DNA of 64,000 nt from Halichoerus grypus (GCF_964656455.1 NC_135720.1:51610598-51674597), one strand, 5' to 3'. Counted from the stretch's first letter, positions 34,933 to 46,976 are shown. Program-made: numbers and translations. Notes: generated from the letters alone by a model not told the origin.

Positions 34933-36099
34933 TAAGCCCGGCTCCATGTCATGCCCAGCTCCAGCCAGCCACTGACCACCGGACTGGCCGGGCCCAACGC
35001 CATTTTCTAGGAGACAGTCTCTGCTTGGTCCAGCCCAATTTGTAGATGGGTTCTCCCCAGTCAAGAGTGGGGTAGGGCCTTTGGTTGTAAACCTGGCTCA
35101 GAAGCACACCCTTGGCCAGGGGCCGTAGTAATTCTTAGAGCGAGGTGTCTATGGGCTCGGGGTGGGAGGTAGTCCAGATGAAACCCAAGTGTGGGTAATG
35201 AAGAACAAACAGCATGGGTGTGCGTGCCGCAGATATTTTCCTGCCAAAATGCAACTCCACCCTCTGGAAGGTACCGCGGGCAGAAGCCTATCAGGTTTCA
35301 CCGTGAAGCTTTGGGCATCACTTCCACAGGGTTCTCTGCCTAAGACATGAGCTTCATTTTGCCAATAGCTTTCAGTTCATCACTCAGGCACCTAAGTAGT
35401 TCTGTTTGAAAGATACATTTCTTTTCTCCAGACTAGTTCAGCTGATCTATTAGGTAACCAAACAAAACCTCTAAAAAGAAAAAGGAAAAGAAAAAGAAAA
35501 AGAAAAGAGAAAAACCTCAACCCTTAATTCTATAGCTCCCTCACAAAAAGGACACCCCAATGAGTTCATGTTCACAAAGCTTCCAACTTACCTGATTTAC
35601 CTAGAACAGACTCACACTCGAGGGCGAGCTCTTGTAAAAGCGCCTCTGAATTTCTTCCCCACCCTGGAGTTTTTGGAACTTCAACGTCCTCAGTGGTGAA
35701 ATGGAAATGAAACACACTCAAAAGTCTTGCCTAAGCAACAGTATTGTCTCCAGGCACGTCCAGAGGGACGGGCAGGGCATAGCAACTGATTCTAAGACTA
35801 GTGAAGAGTGAGTGTAGACAGACACCTCTCTCTTTACCTGGGAATAACGGAAAGTGTGTGTTGATGAAGGCAGGCTCAGGCAGCCTCTACGTCTCCTCTT
35901 TCTAATGGGGCAGCCCGCACTGAGCATTTATATTTTGTGTCACACACATTCTCTCATTTCCTAGATGGCTAGTGTCAGTCAAGTGACCCCCCTTAGCTCC
36001 AATCCCACATGGTGTCGGGAGCCGCACACCAGTCCCTGCCAGGAAGTCAGGCTGCTGCCCATCTGATGGGAAGGAGCTCACCACCTCACCAGGCCCCCC
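34933..36099. other. Unique sequence with an (AAAAG)n tract
   Basis: No transposon recognised. An A/G pentanucleotide-like tract (aaaaagaaaaaggaaaagaa type) occupies 35473-35515. Confidence 0.4.
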
Positions 36100-36765
36100 G
36101 CCCCCACCTCTGCAGCTAATCTCTACCTCCCTCTAGTTTCCATTCACTGGCCTAGCTCTGATCCTGCAGCTTTCCCCTTAGACTCGGCATTTTTTTCATC
36201 TCCCTGACCATTTAATTATATAAAGACCACCATCAAGTCCCCCCAGGGAGTATTCCCCTCCGATCTGTCAATGACTCTCTTAAAGAGCATTCTTTTGGAG
36301 CCCAGTGCTCACATCGCTGTGCATGCAAACTCAAGGTGAGTCCTTCTAGGCCCTACACCTCTGTCGTAGAGCCTCTGGTTGCACTGACTGTCAACCCCAG
36401 TCGTATTGAGCCTCCAGTCAACCCAAACCATCAATATTCTCCAGTCCAAGCGTGTGACTTGAGCTTTCCCAAATCCTTTCCAAGAGTAAGAAAGCTGTCG
36501 GTCAATAACCAATGCTGGCACAGCGCCATTATCGTTAAACCTGGGTACGGTTCTGCCCATTTGCCTTAGAGGTTTCATCCCAGTGTTCCAATCAGTCTCC
36601 ATATCTTCTAGAAACCTGATCCATCATGTGTCATTATTTGCTACACTCTCCAGTGGCGTGGCATTCACAAACTCGATGGGTCTGCCTTTTATTTCTATAT
36701 TGGATACATTGCAATAAAAGCTGGCCGGATAAACCAAGGGAATGAGCAGATGTGATCACATTTGT
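36100..36765 (+). mobile_element. Possible L3/CR1-type ancient LINE fragment
   Basis: 'ctagtttccattcactggcc', 'accaccatcaagtcccccca' and 'tggcattcacaaactcgatg' + 'ggtctgccttttatttct' parallel, in order, an old CR1/L3-like repeat ('agtttccactcattgg ... atcatgtcccccc ... acaaatttgatgagcatgcc'). Very diverged. Confidence 0.4.
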
Positions 36766-36779
36766 CTTATGTGGGGTTT

Positions 36780-36870
36780 GCTCAAGGTCACACAACTGAC
36801 CTAGGCACTGTGGAGCTGGCACTGGAATTCCGGTCTCCTGAAGCCCAGGTGGAGATTTTCCCACAGTGCC
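36780..36870 (-). mobile_element. MIR fragment
   Basis: 'ctcaaggtcacacaactgac' + 'ggagctggcactggaattcc' is the antisense of the MIR tRNA-side block. Confidence 0.65.
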
Positions 36871-37164
36871 ATGGGGCTGCCATGGGGGATGTTACCTCCC
36901 GCAGGCCCTGCTATACCTGAGTGGATGCTCATCATCCACTCAGCAGGTAGGGTCTCCACACAGATTTCAGGACAAGAATCTGTGTTTATTACCTTGTGTT
37001 GGCTGACACAGAGGTCTATAGTGAATAACAAATTTGCTTTCCACTCACTTTCACTTCTAGACTTCAAGAGTTTCTGACCAAACCCAGCCAGATCCTTCCC
37101 CTCCATGGACCTCCCTATATCTGCCCAGCTCGCCACAATGGGATGGACATGATCTGATCTAGGC

Positions 37165-37378
37165 ATTAAGAGACTTGGGCCCTAATGCTCATTCCACCAT
37201 ATTTAATTCCTTGACCTTGTCTGACATTTAATTTCTATTTATCTCAGTTTTCTCACCTAAAATAGGGGACCACTTTGCCCTACCTTATAGGGTTGAATTG
37301 AGCATCAAAGGAAGAGAATGAATATAATTTTTTTTAAAAAAGCTATCCAATGCTTTGCAAAGTTTATTGTTATCAAGT
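37165..37378 (+). mobile_element. MIR SINE
   Basis: 'gggccctaatgctcattcca', 'ctcagttttctcacctaaaa', 'taccttatagggttgaattg' and 'gctatccaatgctttgcaaa' are sense MIR landmarks. Confidence 0.7.
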
Positions 37379-38335
37379 GGGTACAGAGAACTCCAAAATG
37401 ACTCAGTACCACTTAAAATTCCTTTTTAAAGCAGTTCATTGTATCCTAACCTATTTATTCATTTCTTTCTCTTTTTTCCTCTTAAAGTCCCAACAAAAAC
37501 TGAATATTAAGAATGCATGCAGGGAGAGCACTGAATACAAATTAGCTATGCAATGTTCTGTAGTCACTTTGGCAGGGAAATGATACACCTATTAAAATAC
37601 CCCAGGCAGAGCTGGCACGTACTCTGCTGATAACCCCAGCAGGCAACGACCTTGGCACCATTACAAGGGCAATATTTTCAAATGGATGAACTATTCCTGA
37701 ACAAAGTGTCCAGTGTACTAGGAATAAACAGGCTTTTCATCCACCAAGCATGTGTGTTTTCTGGTTCCAACAACCTTTCCCAGAGACAGTGTTGAGGGGC
37801 TATGGGGGGGACCAGGAAGCCACACCTCCTAGAAACCTGTCCAATCTTGCTCATCCCTCCTTAAGACTGTTGACTGAATTGGCCTCCAAATCTCCATCCT
37901 CTCTTCTGAATGTTTCATGATTTCTTGCCTGCACTTTTTCAAAAGTAGAACCCAGTGCTGCCCATTGTTCTCCTGGTCAGATCTCAAGGTATTCCCAGTA
38001 GGAGAACAGGTTGGGGGATCAGCACCTCCCACCCCATTCCCCTTTCCCCCCAGTGTAAAATGGGAGCCTCACGAGCAAGAATCTGTGCTGGAGACTCACA
38101 CAGGTTGCCACCAAACATCTGCGAGGTCAACTCTAGGAGAAGGTGGACCAGTCTCCCAGGACAATTCAAAGTTGAATACACAAGAGGCTTTGAAGACAAG
38201 ATTCTTAAGATAAAATTTTCTGGGAGAGCAAGAAAGGGCTCCAGATTCACCAGGAAGGAAGCACACATGCAAAACTCAATTGGTGAGGTTTGCTTCCTCA
38301 CCTGGGCCAACAAGGCTATAGCTGGCCATTCAGCT
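37379..38335. other. Unique sequence
   Basis: No transposon recognised. The open frames at 37917-38389 are on two frames of one strand and one on the other and show no known similarity. Confidence 0.35.
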
Positions 38336-38976
38336 CTTCACCTTTCATTCATTCTACAGTTATTTCCTGAGCATCTGCTGTGTGCCTAACCTTGTTCTAT
38401 GTCCTGAGGACACAGAATAAACAAAGTTCCTGCTCTCCTTACATTCTGGTGGTAGTGGGGAAACAATAAACAAATAATTGAATATAGGGTGTGCCCGGTA
38501 GTGGTAAATGCTAAGAGGCACAAGGAGTGCAGGTGTGGGTGAGCATGAGTTTGAATCAGGGAAGGCGACACCATTAAGGTGAATGTGACTGGGGGTCTGA
38601 AGGAAGTGACACAGTGAGCCACGACTATCTGGGCAAGTGTGTTCCGGGCAAGACCGTGCTTGAAACAGCAAAGAAGATAGTGTTACAGGAATGGAGCAAG
38701 CCAAGAAGGGAGTCAGAGGAGATGAAGTCAGAGAGGTAATGGGGAGCCAGCTCATGCAGGGCCTGAGAGCCATTTTAAGAACTTTGGTTTCAATACTGAG
38801 TGATCTGGGAAAACACTGAGTATCAGGGGAGGGGGAGAGGTTGGAACCGAAAAGTGAGATAATTTGATTTATATGTATAAAGCTCTTCCTGGCTGTTCTG
38901 CTGAGAACAGAATGAAGGCAGGAAAGAATGTGAGTAGGGACAATATCAGGGGACCATGCAACCATGTAAGCAAGAG

Positions 38977-39171
38977 GGGCGCCTGGGTGGCTCAGTTGTT
39001 AAGCGTCTGCCTTTGGTTCAGGTCATGATCCCAGGGTCCTGGGATTGAGCCCCGCATCGGGCTCCCTGCTCCGCGGAAAGCCTGATTCTCTCTCTCCCAC
39101 TCCCCCTGCTTGTGTTCCCTCTCTGTCAAATACATAAATAAAGTCTTTAAAAAACAAAACAAAACAAAACA
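38977..39171 (+). mobile_element. CAN-SINE
   Basis: Copy with a (CAAAA)n tail. Target duplication atgtaagcaagag at 38964-38976 and 39172-39184. Inserted in the antisense L2. Confidence 0.95.
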
Positions 39172-39834
39172 ATGTAAGCAAGAGATGATGGTGGTGGCTT
39201 GCACCATGACAGAGCACTGTGAGGGCGAGGGGAGGAGCTCAATATTTTTAAAGCAAGACCTATAGGAATCGATAATAATGGAATGTGGGAAATGAGAGAC
39301 AGAGTCAAGGATTAGTCCATGGCTTTTGGCTTAAGCAGTTGGAAGAATGAAGTTAGCATTTTTCTGAGAAGAGGAAGATTATGGGTGAAGTAGGATGAAA
39401 GGCATCAGGAGAATGATTTCAGATATGCGAAGTTTAGACGCCCAGTGGAGAGGCCTAGCAGGCCACTGGATTAGCAAGTCTTGGGTCCAGGCAAGAGATG
39501 TAAACTTGGGAATATCTTTGTAGAGAAGGTATGTAATGCCAAGAGCAAGAATGCTATTACCAGAAAAGTGAGTACTGATAGAGAAGAGGTGTAAGGACTG
39601 AGCTCTGGGGTGAGCTAACACAAGGGAAGATGAGCAAAGGACTTATTAAAGGGAATTAAGAAATTTTTTAAAAAAGAGAAGGCCTAAAGAATATGTGAAG
39701 AAAATTTCTCAAGAAGGAACCACTGATAAACTTTGTTAAATGCTGCTATTTGGTCATACGTGAAAATAACTGAGAATTCACTATTGGACTTAGAAATTTG
39801 GGGCTCACTGGTAATTTTACTAGGATAGGCTTAC

Positions 39835-40200
39835 TTCGGTAGCAAAAAACTACCAAATCAGTGACCTAACACAATAAAAACTTATTACTCACTCATGTTA
39901 TAGTCCAATCAAGTGTTTGGTAGGTGGCCTTCCATGTGGTGATTTGCGTACTCAACCTCTTTCCATCTTCCGTGTGTGGCCTCCAGGGTCACCTTGGAAA
40001 GGGAAGGGGCAGTCATACGGAAGTACCCCCACACTCAAATGCCTCAGCCTGTAGCTGGCATATTACCCTCACTCACATTCCTATGGCAAGAACTAGTCAC
40101 GTGGTCTCATTTAGAGGCAAAGAAATTAGGAAACATCATTTATCTGTGTGCCCAGGGAGAAGAAACAGTTTTGTGACCATCTGGCCAACTTCTCCCATAA
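39835..40200. repeat. Ancient interspersed repeat inside the L2, family not assigned
   Basis: 'agtgacctaacacaataaaa' + 'acttattactcactcatgtt' + 'atagtccaatcaagtg' and the terminal 'ggcaagaactagtcacgtgg' resemble the 'gtggcttaacacaacaaagg' family also seen at 2235-2640. L2 text resumes near 40205. Confidence 0.5.
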
Positions 40201-40449
40201 CATCTTAGCAAGATCAGTTTTGGGGCCTAGGGGGAGCAAAAGACTGATTGAGGGGAGTTCAAGAAAAAAAGAGAAGTAGAGAAATGGGGTGGTGGCTAAA
40301 GTGGGATTTGGGATCAAGAGAGGTTTTTGTTTTGTTTCTTGCATGTTTATAAGATAATAGAAAATGATCCGGGAGAGAGGGGGAAAGTGGAGAGGTGGTA
40401 ACCTCCGGAGGGATAGCCTTGAGCAGGTGCGAGAGAAGGGGACCTAGCT

Positions 40450-40643
40450 CAGTGCTTCTTAAACTTCATCATGCACAAAAATCACTTGGAGAGCCCATTG
40501 AAACACAGATTCCCAGACTCCACCCCCAGAGATTCTGATTCAGCAGGTCTGGAGTGGGGCTGATGAATTTACATTTCAGACAATCTCCCAGGTGATGCTG
40601 ATGCTCCCAATCAAGACGGAGGGCCACATCTTGAGTAGCACTG
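40450..40643. mobile_element. MER5A-type hAT-Charlie MITE
   Basis: 'cagtgcttcttaaacttcat', 'agattctgattcagcaggtc' and 'tctcccaggtgatgctgatg' to 'gtagcactg' match MER5A end to end, including the inverted termini (cagtgcttct / agtagcactg). Inserted in the antisense L2. No clean 8-bp target duplication seen. Confidence 0.85.
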
Positions 40644-41540
40644 ATAGAAGCTTGGGAGTTCATCCTATCCTCAGAGGGAAGGCAGAGTGGACAGGCAGAG
40701 AGGAGGGTGAGCAGGTGGGTATGGTGGTGGAAACATGCAACTTCTTGGTTCATTGATCTATTATCTCAGTGGATTAGGAAGCAAGGCCATCAGCTGAGAA
40801 TGAAGACAGGGGAGGAAGACAGAGGGAAGAGAAAATGTGAAATCATTGTCTTGAAGAATGGGAGAATAGCGGCGTAGGGAAGTGAACAGGAGTGCAGGTG
40901 AGCACCAAGGACCCACCTGCAGCTGTGGTGCTGAATTTAAAGACCAGGCAGCCATACCCAGTTGTCCAGGTACACACAGAGTGGACAGAGTGTAGATTCA
41001 GCCAAGGTCATGGTTTTGACAGGAAAGTACAATGAAGGGAGAGAGGGGTCAAAGGGAGTTGATCATATATTAATGAGTGGGGGGTCATGAAGGACCACAG
41101 AATCCAAGTGGGTAAGGAGGGCAGTGAGGACTTGTGGCCAGTGGTGGGGTGGTGAGGAACAGTGAAAAGGTGGGAAATCAATCAACTGTGGAGCTCAGTG
41201 AGGTTGAAGAATCATCAGAGAGAGCAGAGGACTGAGCGGGAAGGAGGAATTGTGACAGCAGAGCCGTATGCTTGAGTTTGAAATTATGGAGGGAGTACAG
41301 TTATTGGTAATGATAAGGTCCAGGGCATGGCCATGGGTGTGAGTGGCCACGATACTATAAAGGACAAGACTGCTGGAGGAGAGGAAGTCGAGGAACTGGG
41401 AGGCATGGAAGGACCATGTTTGTAGATATTGAAATCACCAAGGATTAGTATCAAGAGTCTTGTTGGAAAGAGTACTGAGAGCTATTGCTTTCAATCCCTC
41501 CTCCAGAATCTGGTGCTCTAAAGGAGGGGGAGAAGTTCTA

Positions 41541-41875
41541 ACATATAAATTCTGGGCCCCCAAGCAAAAATTTCCCCGCGAGTCTCCTTCTAGCACTAAT
41601 TGCAAAATAAACACATAAAGCAGCAGGGGCTGCCTGGGGAGAGGCTGAGCCAGCAGAGAGGAGCCTCACTCTAGCTGGCTGGTGTTGGCCTTGAAAGAGT
41701 CCAGCTTCCCCCGGCTCTTTCCCTGCTTAATTTGAAGAATGAAAAGTGATGATGGGATGCTGAGAACCTGTGGTGATTCATCCCAGCCCGTGAATGCTCA
41801 TGTCTCTCCACACATTTTCGATGGAGTAGTAGGCTGCTGGTTTGTGACGTCTTAGATTTCATATTTAACTACTAT
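41541..41875. other. Unique sequence
   Basis: Nothing recognised. Confidence 0.35.
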
Positions 41876-42220
41876 GTGTGTTCTAGTGCAGAAAAGACTA
41901 AATATAGACTCCGAACTAAGAAATCTAAAAGGAAGACCAAAGTAGCATCAGTGGTGAGCACTGGAGGAACCGTGACGTGGAGCGGCAGGAACTTGGCCAA
42001 GAGGGTGGTGTCCCCGCCTGAGGTCCCACTCCACGACCACGGTGTACCAAGACCGAAAAGAGCAGCTTCAAGAATTATTGAGAATGAACATCCTCCCTCC
42101 CTTCACTTGTCTGAGCAGAGCTGTAGTTCGTTCGGGTCCTCACTGGGAGGGAGCCATACTGAATTCCATCCAGAACTGCGGAGCGCATTCCTCTTTCCCC
42201 CAGGTCAGACACACCCCTGA
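41876..42220 (+). other. Open reading stretch of 114 codons; possible exon, not recognised
   Basis: A continuous frame starts at an ATG at 41876 and ends at a stop at 42218-42220. The N-terminal half is basic (KTKYRLRTKKSKRKTKV from about residue 7) and the rest is Ser/Pro/His-rich. I do not recognise the protein and see no domain. If it is an internal exon, a possible acceptor is 'tatgtgtgttctag' ending at 41886 (or the AG at 41890-41891), and a possible donor is CAG|GTCAGA at 42203/42204. The acceptor tract is poor, and the donor site also looks like an acceptor (ctctttcccccag). No recognised transposon covers it. A frame of this length is expected by chance in 64 kb, so this is only a lead. 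Confidence 0.2.
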
Positions 42221-42449
42221 GGCAGAAAGGGGGCCAAATTCCATGCTGTCCACTCCATTTACCCTCCACGCCTGAGAATCCAAACACAAAACCTGGCCTC
42301 TTCCCTACACAGACTGGGGCTGCCAATCAATGCAGGGGGTAGGGTGGGGGGAGGGCCCAAACTCTGGCCACATATGGATCCCATCCGGGACCTTCACATG
42401 GGTATGCAGCTGGGTATGAAGCTAGAGCTAGAGAGAGAGAATATGGGCA
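42221..42449. other. Unique sequence
   Basis: Nothing recognised except a short (GA)n at 42430-42440. Confidence 0.35.
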
Positions 42450-42605
42450 GGGAGGTTTTCTATCTAAAACAGACTGTAGTTATCTTTGGGTAATAGGGTT
42501 ATGGATGACTTTTCCATTTTCTCATCTGTAATTTCTAAATGTTCTGAAAGGAGTGTATGTTACTAATGTGTATACAAATGTATGTGGAAAAACTAATCAA
42601 CTTGT
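42450..42605 (+). mobile_element. Old L1 3'UTR fragment
   Basis: 'agttatctttgggtaatagg' + 'gttatggatgacttttccat' and 'gtaatttctaaatgttctga' match the L1 3' terminal pattern ('cctctgggtagtgggattat ... ttttctgtattttccaaattttct'). Confidence 0.6.
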
Positions 42606-43852
42606 TTTGTTGTTTATAAAATATTTAGTTGGATGAGTCTACCTTGACCACATCAACCATACAAGACCAGGCAAACAGTAAAGGACTCACCTTGCACACA
42701 GTTGGAGCTTGAATCGGCATATGGCGCACAACAATGGCAAGCGTGAAAGATTTTGGTGATTCAGTGTTTGCATCTCCTGACAGGCATGCCCTCTCACTTG
42801 CCAATGACAAACAGTCAGAACCCTAAAACCCAAGAGGATGGGAAAGGCAAAGAAGCATGGAAGGCAGTGGTGGTGTTCTCACGGGGGGAGAGGATACTTG
42901 ATGTCCCCTCTAGTCTCTGATTCTCCATCTGGAGAATGGAGCTTCGTCCTGGGATTTCCCTGCCTGTGAGCAAAGGGTGATGTTCCATTGCTATGGGCCA
43001 GTATCACATGGGGGGATCCTGGACCACCTAGCCAAAGCATATTTCATTTTTGCCCCTTGGTCCGGGTTGTCGAATTTGAGTGCAGTACCCAAAATGCCAC
43101 ATTAGCTTTGACCTGAGCTTTGAGATCAGGTTCAAAGACCTCTGGTCTAGGGTAAACACACAATGACGTCTGATCAAGGGCAGGGCCTAGATAAAACTGT
43201 TACATGAACAAAATGCATCTTTGGACATCTCCCTGAAAAGGAAAGAGCAGCTACTTCTTATCATGGAAACTCATTCTGCAGGATTCCACGCAGGTACCCA
43301 CTGCAGTACGTCCCCCACCTGACTCCCTGTCCCTCAGGATCCCCTCCCTGGAGGGGCTCACGCACACGCTGTGGAGGTAGCAGCCCAATTTGTTCACACC
43401 TCTCACCAGATTGAAGCTGTGTCTGAGCTTGGGCCTCTTTCTAGAAAGACATGGCCTTACCCAAATAAACGAAATGCTAATGATAGAAATTTTAGCTTGA
43501 CCTATAGGATGCTGGTAAAGGAGAAGTTAGGGGATAGGGTAGGTCAGGAGTCTCCCTAAAATAAAAACACTTCACTTAAATTCGTCAACAAGAATGTTGA
43601 CTTACTGGAAGAGTAAGCTACCTTAAATCCTTTGTGGAATAGAACTTCTTAAATGACAAGAAGAAAGGAGGGAAGGGAAGAAAGAAAAAAGGAAATAAGG
43701 AATTAGTAGAATCAACAACTGATTCTTAAAACACATACCCACATTCTTTCATCTGCTTTTCTCTTTTGTCCTTTGCAAGGGGCAAGATAATATTTGGCCC
43801 CATGATAATGTGCTTTAAGTCTTTTTTTTTTTTAATATTAGTTTCTAGGACA
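42606..43852. other. Unique sequence with a purine tract
   Basis: No transposon recognised. An A/G tract (aagaagaaaggagggaaggg type) lies at 43658-43705. Confidence 0.35.
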
Positions 43853-44275
43853 GCAGTTCTCAAAATGTGTTCCAGGGAACCCTGAGTGGGGGAGGTCTTA
43901 GGCCATTTTAGGAGATTGTTGAGATCAAAACTATTTTCATAATAATAAGACCCAATTTGTCTTTTTCACTCAGTTGAGGTTTCCAGAGGCCACGTGATAT
44001 GCGATGACATCATTACATCAAAAAAGATTTTGTGGTCCAAAAAGATTAGCAAATGCTTTTAGACATTCTTAGAGAATTCACAATGTCCACTAGCATATGA
44101 AAGGCTCCGGGGAAGTTCTGTAGTAAAACAAAAACAAAAATAAGACCATGTTTAACATAGTTTCATACAACATTGCCAATTTACTTGACCATGGAATTTA
44201 TTCCTGTTTTTGTTTTCGTTGGTTGAATACCTGTTGTGTCATGTTTTGGAAAATGCTCCTCCAGGGGTAAGATAT
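43853..44275. mobile_element. Charlie-type (hAT) nonautonomous DNA transposon
   Basis: 'cagcagttctcaaaatgtgt' terminus, 'gagatcaaaactattttcat' + 'aataataagaccca' and 'ggtttccagaggccacgtga' follow a common hAT-Charlie MITE. The right end is diffuse ('atgctcctccaggg'). Confidence 0.65.
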
Positions 44276-44364
44276 TAAGCCAGTAATCCTCTGCCCAAGG
44301 AACTTATTAAAGATCCCTCATCCAGACCTGATGTGAATAGTCAAGGACTGGACATTAGTATGTC

Positions 44365-44588
44365 AGTATAATGTAGTGGCTGAGAAGAGAGCCAGGATGC
44401 CTGAGTTCAGATCCTCACTCTCCCACTTACTAGCTGTGACTTTGGATAAGTTACTAAACCTCTCTGTGCCTCATAACCTTCATGCATAAAATGGAAAAGC
44501 TTAAATATGCCTGTGTGTGTGTACCCATATCTTACAATGGACCTTACACATAGTACACATTATATAAGAATTAGCTATCATTTGTTCC
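44365..44588 (+). mobile_element. MIR SINE
   Basis: A fairly complete sense copy: 'gtataatgtagtggctgaga', 'cccacttactagctgtgact', 'ttactaaacctctctgtgcc' and a degenerate 'ttacacatagtacacattat' tail. Confidence 0.9.
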
Positions 44589-44604
44589 CTCGCCAAACAT
44601 GCTG

Positions 44605-44765
44605 GCCCGGGGCCAGGACCTCAAGCTAGGCCACACACCAGCAATGTGCCCTGAGACAGGTCATCTCTCCGCCATGGACTTCAATGTATCCATGTGTCAA
44701 ATGAGAAAGTGAGCTGAGGCCATCTCCAAGGCCCCCTCTACTGCAGATATTCTCTGATTCCACAC
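44605..44765 (+). mobile_element. MIR-family fragment
   Basis: 'atgtgccctgagacaggtca', 'gtgtcaaatgagaaagtgag' and 'gccatctccaaggccccctc' through 'attctctgattc' correspond to a MIR variant with the 'gatctctaaggtcccttcca' 3' block. It directly follows another MIR in the same orientation. Confidence 0.6.
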
Positions 44766-45739
44766 ATTTGTGATGGAAGGCAGCACTCACGGGGAGCATG
44801 CGTGACAGGAAAAGCAAAGTCAGAGGTCAAGAGTGGTCCAAGAGCCCTCGGGCCCTGGGCAGTGTCACTGGGGATGGGAGGATTGACAAATTATGACTGG
44901 TCTTTGAGGGTGGAGTTCATCTGCGCCAGAGTTCTGCCACCCACCGACCCGGCTTCCCAGCCCACCCAGGTAGGAGGCAGAAAGAAGGCGGGAGCTGCCA
45001 TTCCTGCCACCATCACCACCATCACTACCATCAGCACCATGGCACCACGACTACTTAAACTGGCTGCTTGAGAGGAGCACCTGGCTACAGAGAGGAGGAG
45101 GCTCTTTAAAGGGGGTTAATAGCAAACAGGGCTTCTGGCTTCATGGGCAGCCTTTTCTGCCCTCTTCTGAGGACCCTTCCCACCGCCCCACGCCCACCTA
45201 CTCCTGGTAAGGCACCACAGTGGTCGCCTCTGTGTAAGTTCCTCCTATGCAACCTCATCATGGTTGGGTGTGAAGAGAACGCACAGACTAAAAACACGAA
45301 AAATGTCTGTCGAAGAGAGAGCTTTGAATTGCTGGCAGCTGTGGGCCAAGGTAGAGACACCCAACATTAGGCTTAGCAGGCTAAATTGGGAACATTTGAA
45401 TGCTTGGTTTTACTTGTGCTTAAAAAAGCAAGTAGCATCTCAGCTGCCAGATGTTGGAGAACTTCAGCGTGGAGCTCGTGGGCATGGTGTCAGCAGTGCT
45501 TTTGCAGGTGACTACACGTCAAAGGGAAATGATGACTTGCTTTCCTAAAAAATGCTTCTCAGGAGGGAGCCCAGTGGCTTTCGTGTTTCATTTTCACTGG
45601 AGAAGTTAAATTTGGGAACACCAAAAAGGATGTCACTTAACTCAGAGAAGATTGACAGTAGGATTTGTCAGCACAGGAAATAATTCTGAGAACTGGGCTT
45701 CATAAGAGCTCAATTCCCTGTAGCTAAGGCCTTTGAGTA
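44766..45739. other. Unique sequence with a (CAC/CAT)n tract
   Basis: Nothing recognised except a trinucleotide-like tract at 45007-45048 (accatcaccaccatcactac type). Its end 'tcagcaccatgg' happens to match half of an RE1/REST site. Confidence 0.35.
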
Positions 45740-46215
45740 TCACTGAACTACCTTCTAATTTGGTGTATCAATTAGGAGTTGCTTTTGGTTGCTAGACACA
45801 GAAAACTGCCTAAAGTTGCTTAAACCATACAAAGGCTCTTTTCCTCCCTATGTCACGAGAAATGCAGACATGGGTAATTACTGGTTCAATCAAGAAATCA
45901 GGAAAATCAGGGCTGAGTCTTTGTGATTCTTCTAGTCTTTTCCTCCTGGCCTCAGTGTGGCTGTGGCAGCTCCAGCCATCATATCCACATCCCAAACAAC
46001 AGGAAGCAGGATGGAATGGCACAAAAAGCTTTCCGAGAAGTCCCATCTAACAATTTCTGCTTTCATCTTCTACAAGAGAGGCAGAGAAACAGTCTTTTCA
46101 CTGGATGCATGCCACCTAGAATGGCACTGGGACTCCGTCACTCAGAAAGAAAGAGAGTGGAAATCACATAGGAAACTAGCACTCTCTGTGTGGGACTTCC
46201 TAGAGAGACGTGCTT
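45740..46215. repeat. Ancient interspersed repeat, family not assigned
   Basis: 'attaggagttgcttttggtt' + 'gctagacacagaaaactgcc', 'gttgcttaaaccatacaaag' + 'gctcttttcctccctatg' and 'ccatcatatccacatcccaa' match the layout of an old MER-type repeat, with possible kinship to 31340-31765. Confidence 0.5.
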
Positions 46216-46594
46216 AGACAAGAAGTTGCTGCCTAACCTGATCCCTCTGGGATAGCTTGTTACGTGAAAGGGCAGGTATCCGGGGAGCCTCAGTTTACCT
46301 ATGAAACTGACTTTCAGACCTCTCTCACCCAGACTGGGGCAAAACCGGCTTCTGTCCTAGGAGTGCCCCTACTTCCCAAGGCCACTTAGTTAGGAAAAAA
46401 GGATTCTGGAAACAGGGAAAGAAGCGGCGGATTCGTTTCTTGATCAGAGACAGTGCACTCAGCATGGAGCACACGGAGATGAACGTGCTCACAGACACGG
46501 CAGGCGCGGATGTAGATCACGTGGTTCCGAACCTCCACGATCTTACAATTTAGGAGAGAGAGAAAAACACGCAGATCGGCAGAGAGGCTGCGAC
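46216..46594. other. Unique sequence
   Basis: No feature recognised. Confidence 0.35.
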
Positions 46595-46976
46595 AGACTG
46601 AATATTTGTGCCCGGTGCCTGAAGTCATCAGTTGAAATGTATTCCCCCAGTGTGATGGTGTTAGGGACGTGGGGCCTTCGGAAGGTGGTGAGGTCACGGG
46701 ACTGGAGCCCACATGAATGGAATTAGTACCCTTATTTAAAAAACAAAACAAAACAAAAGCAAACCCACAGAAGTCCCTTGGCCCTTCTGCCATGTGAGGA
46801 CACAGCAAGAAGACAGCCATCTATGAACGAGGAGGTAGGGTCTCACAGACAAGGAATCTGCCAGCACCTTGATCTTAGATTTCCCAGTTCCCAGAACTGT
46901 GAGAAATAAGTTTCCGTTGGTAGAAGCCACCCAATCTCTGGTACTTTTGTTATAGCAGCCTGAACAGACTAAGACA
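46595..46976 (+). mobile_element. Solo LTR of a MaLR element, diverged
   Basis: Same layout as the LTR at 7362: 'gacagactgaatatttgtgc', 'gtgatggtgttagggacgtg', 'ggaattagtacccttattta', 'gccatgtgaggacacagcaa', 'cccagaactgtgagaaataa', 'ccacccaatctctggtactt'. An A-rich (AAAAC)n insertion lies at 46738-46760. No coding sequence accompanies it. Confidence 0.8.

Larger units (their letters stand above)
38340..41540 (-). mobile_element. Very long antisense L2 LINE (most of ORF2 plus 3' end), three insertions
   Basis: Read on the minus strand this follows L2 from the ORF2 endonuclease-side region ('gatattgaaatcaccaagga' near 41426, antisense of the 'GDFNI' codons) through 'ggtccagggcatggccatgg' (41319), 'aggaagcaaggccatcagct' (40778), 'gggcctgagagccattttaa' (38759) to the terminal 'cattctacagttatttcctg' at 38350. 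It contains a CAN-SINE, a MER5A and an old repeat. The 201-codon minus-strand frame at 38360-38965 falls in the degenerate L2 and is not a gene. About 2.4-2.6 kb is L2 itself, far longer than a usual copy. Confidence 0.75.

Noticed and set aside
38360..38965. 201-codon minus-strand open frame, the longest in the window
   Set aside because: It lies within the antisense L2 element and matches no known protein. The frame is chance or residual L2 sequence.
45031..45048. Half of an RE1/REST site (tcagcaccatgg)
   Set aside because: The second half of the motif is absent, and the match arises at the end of a CAC/CAT repeat.
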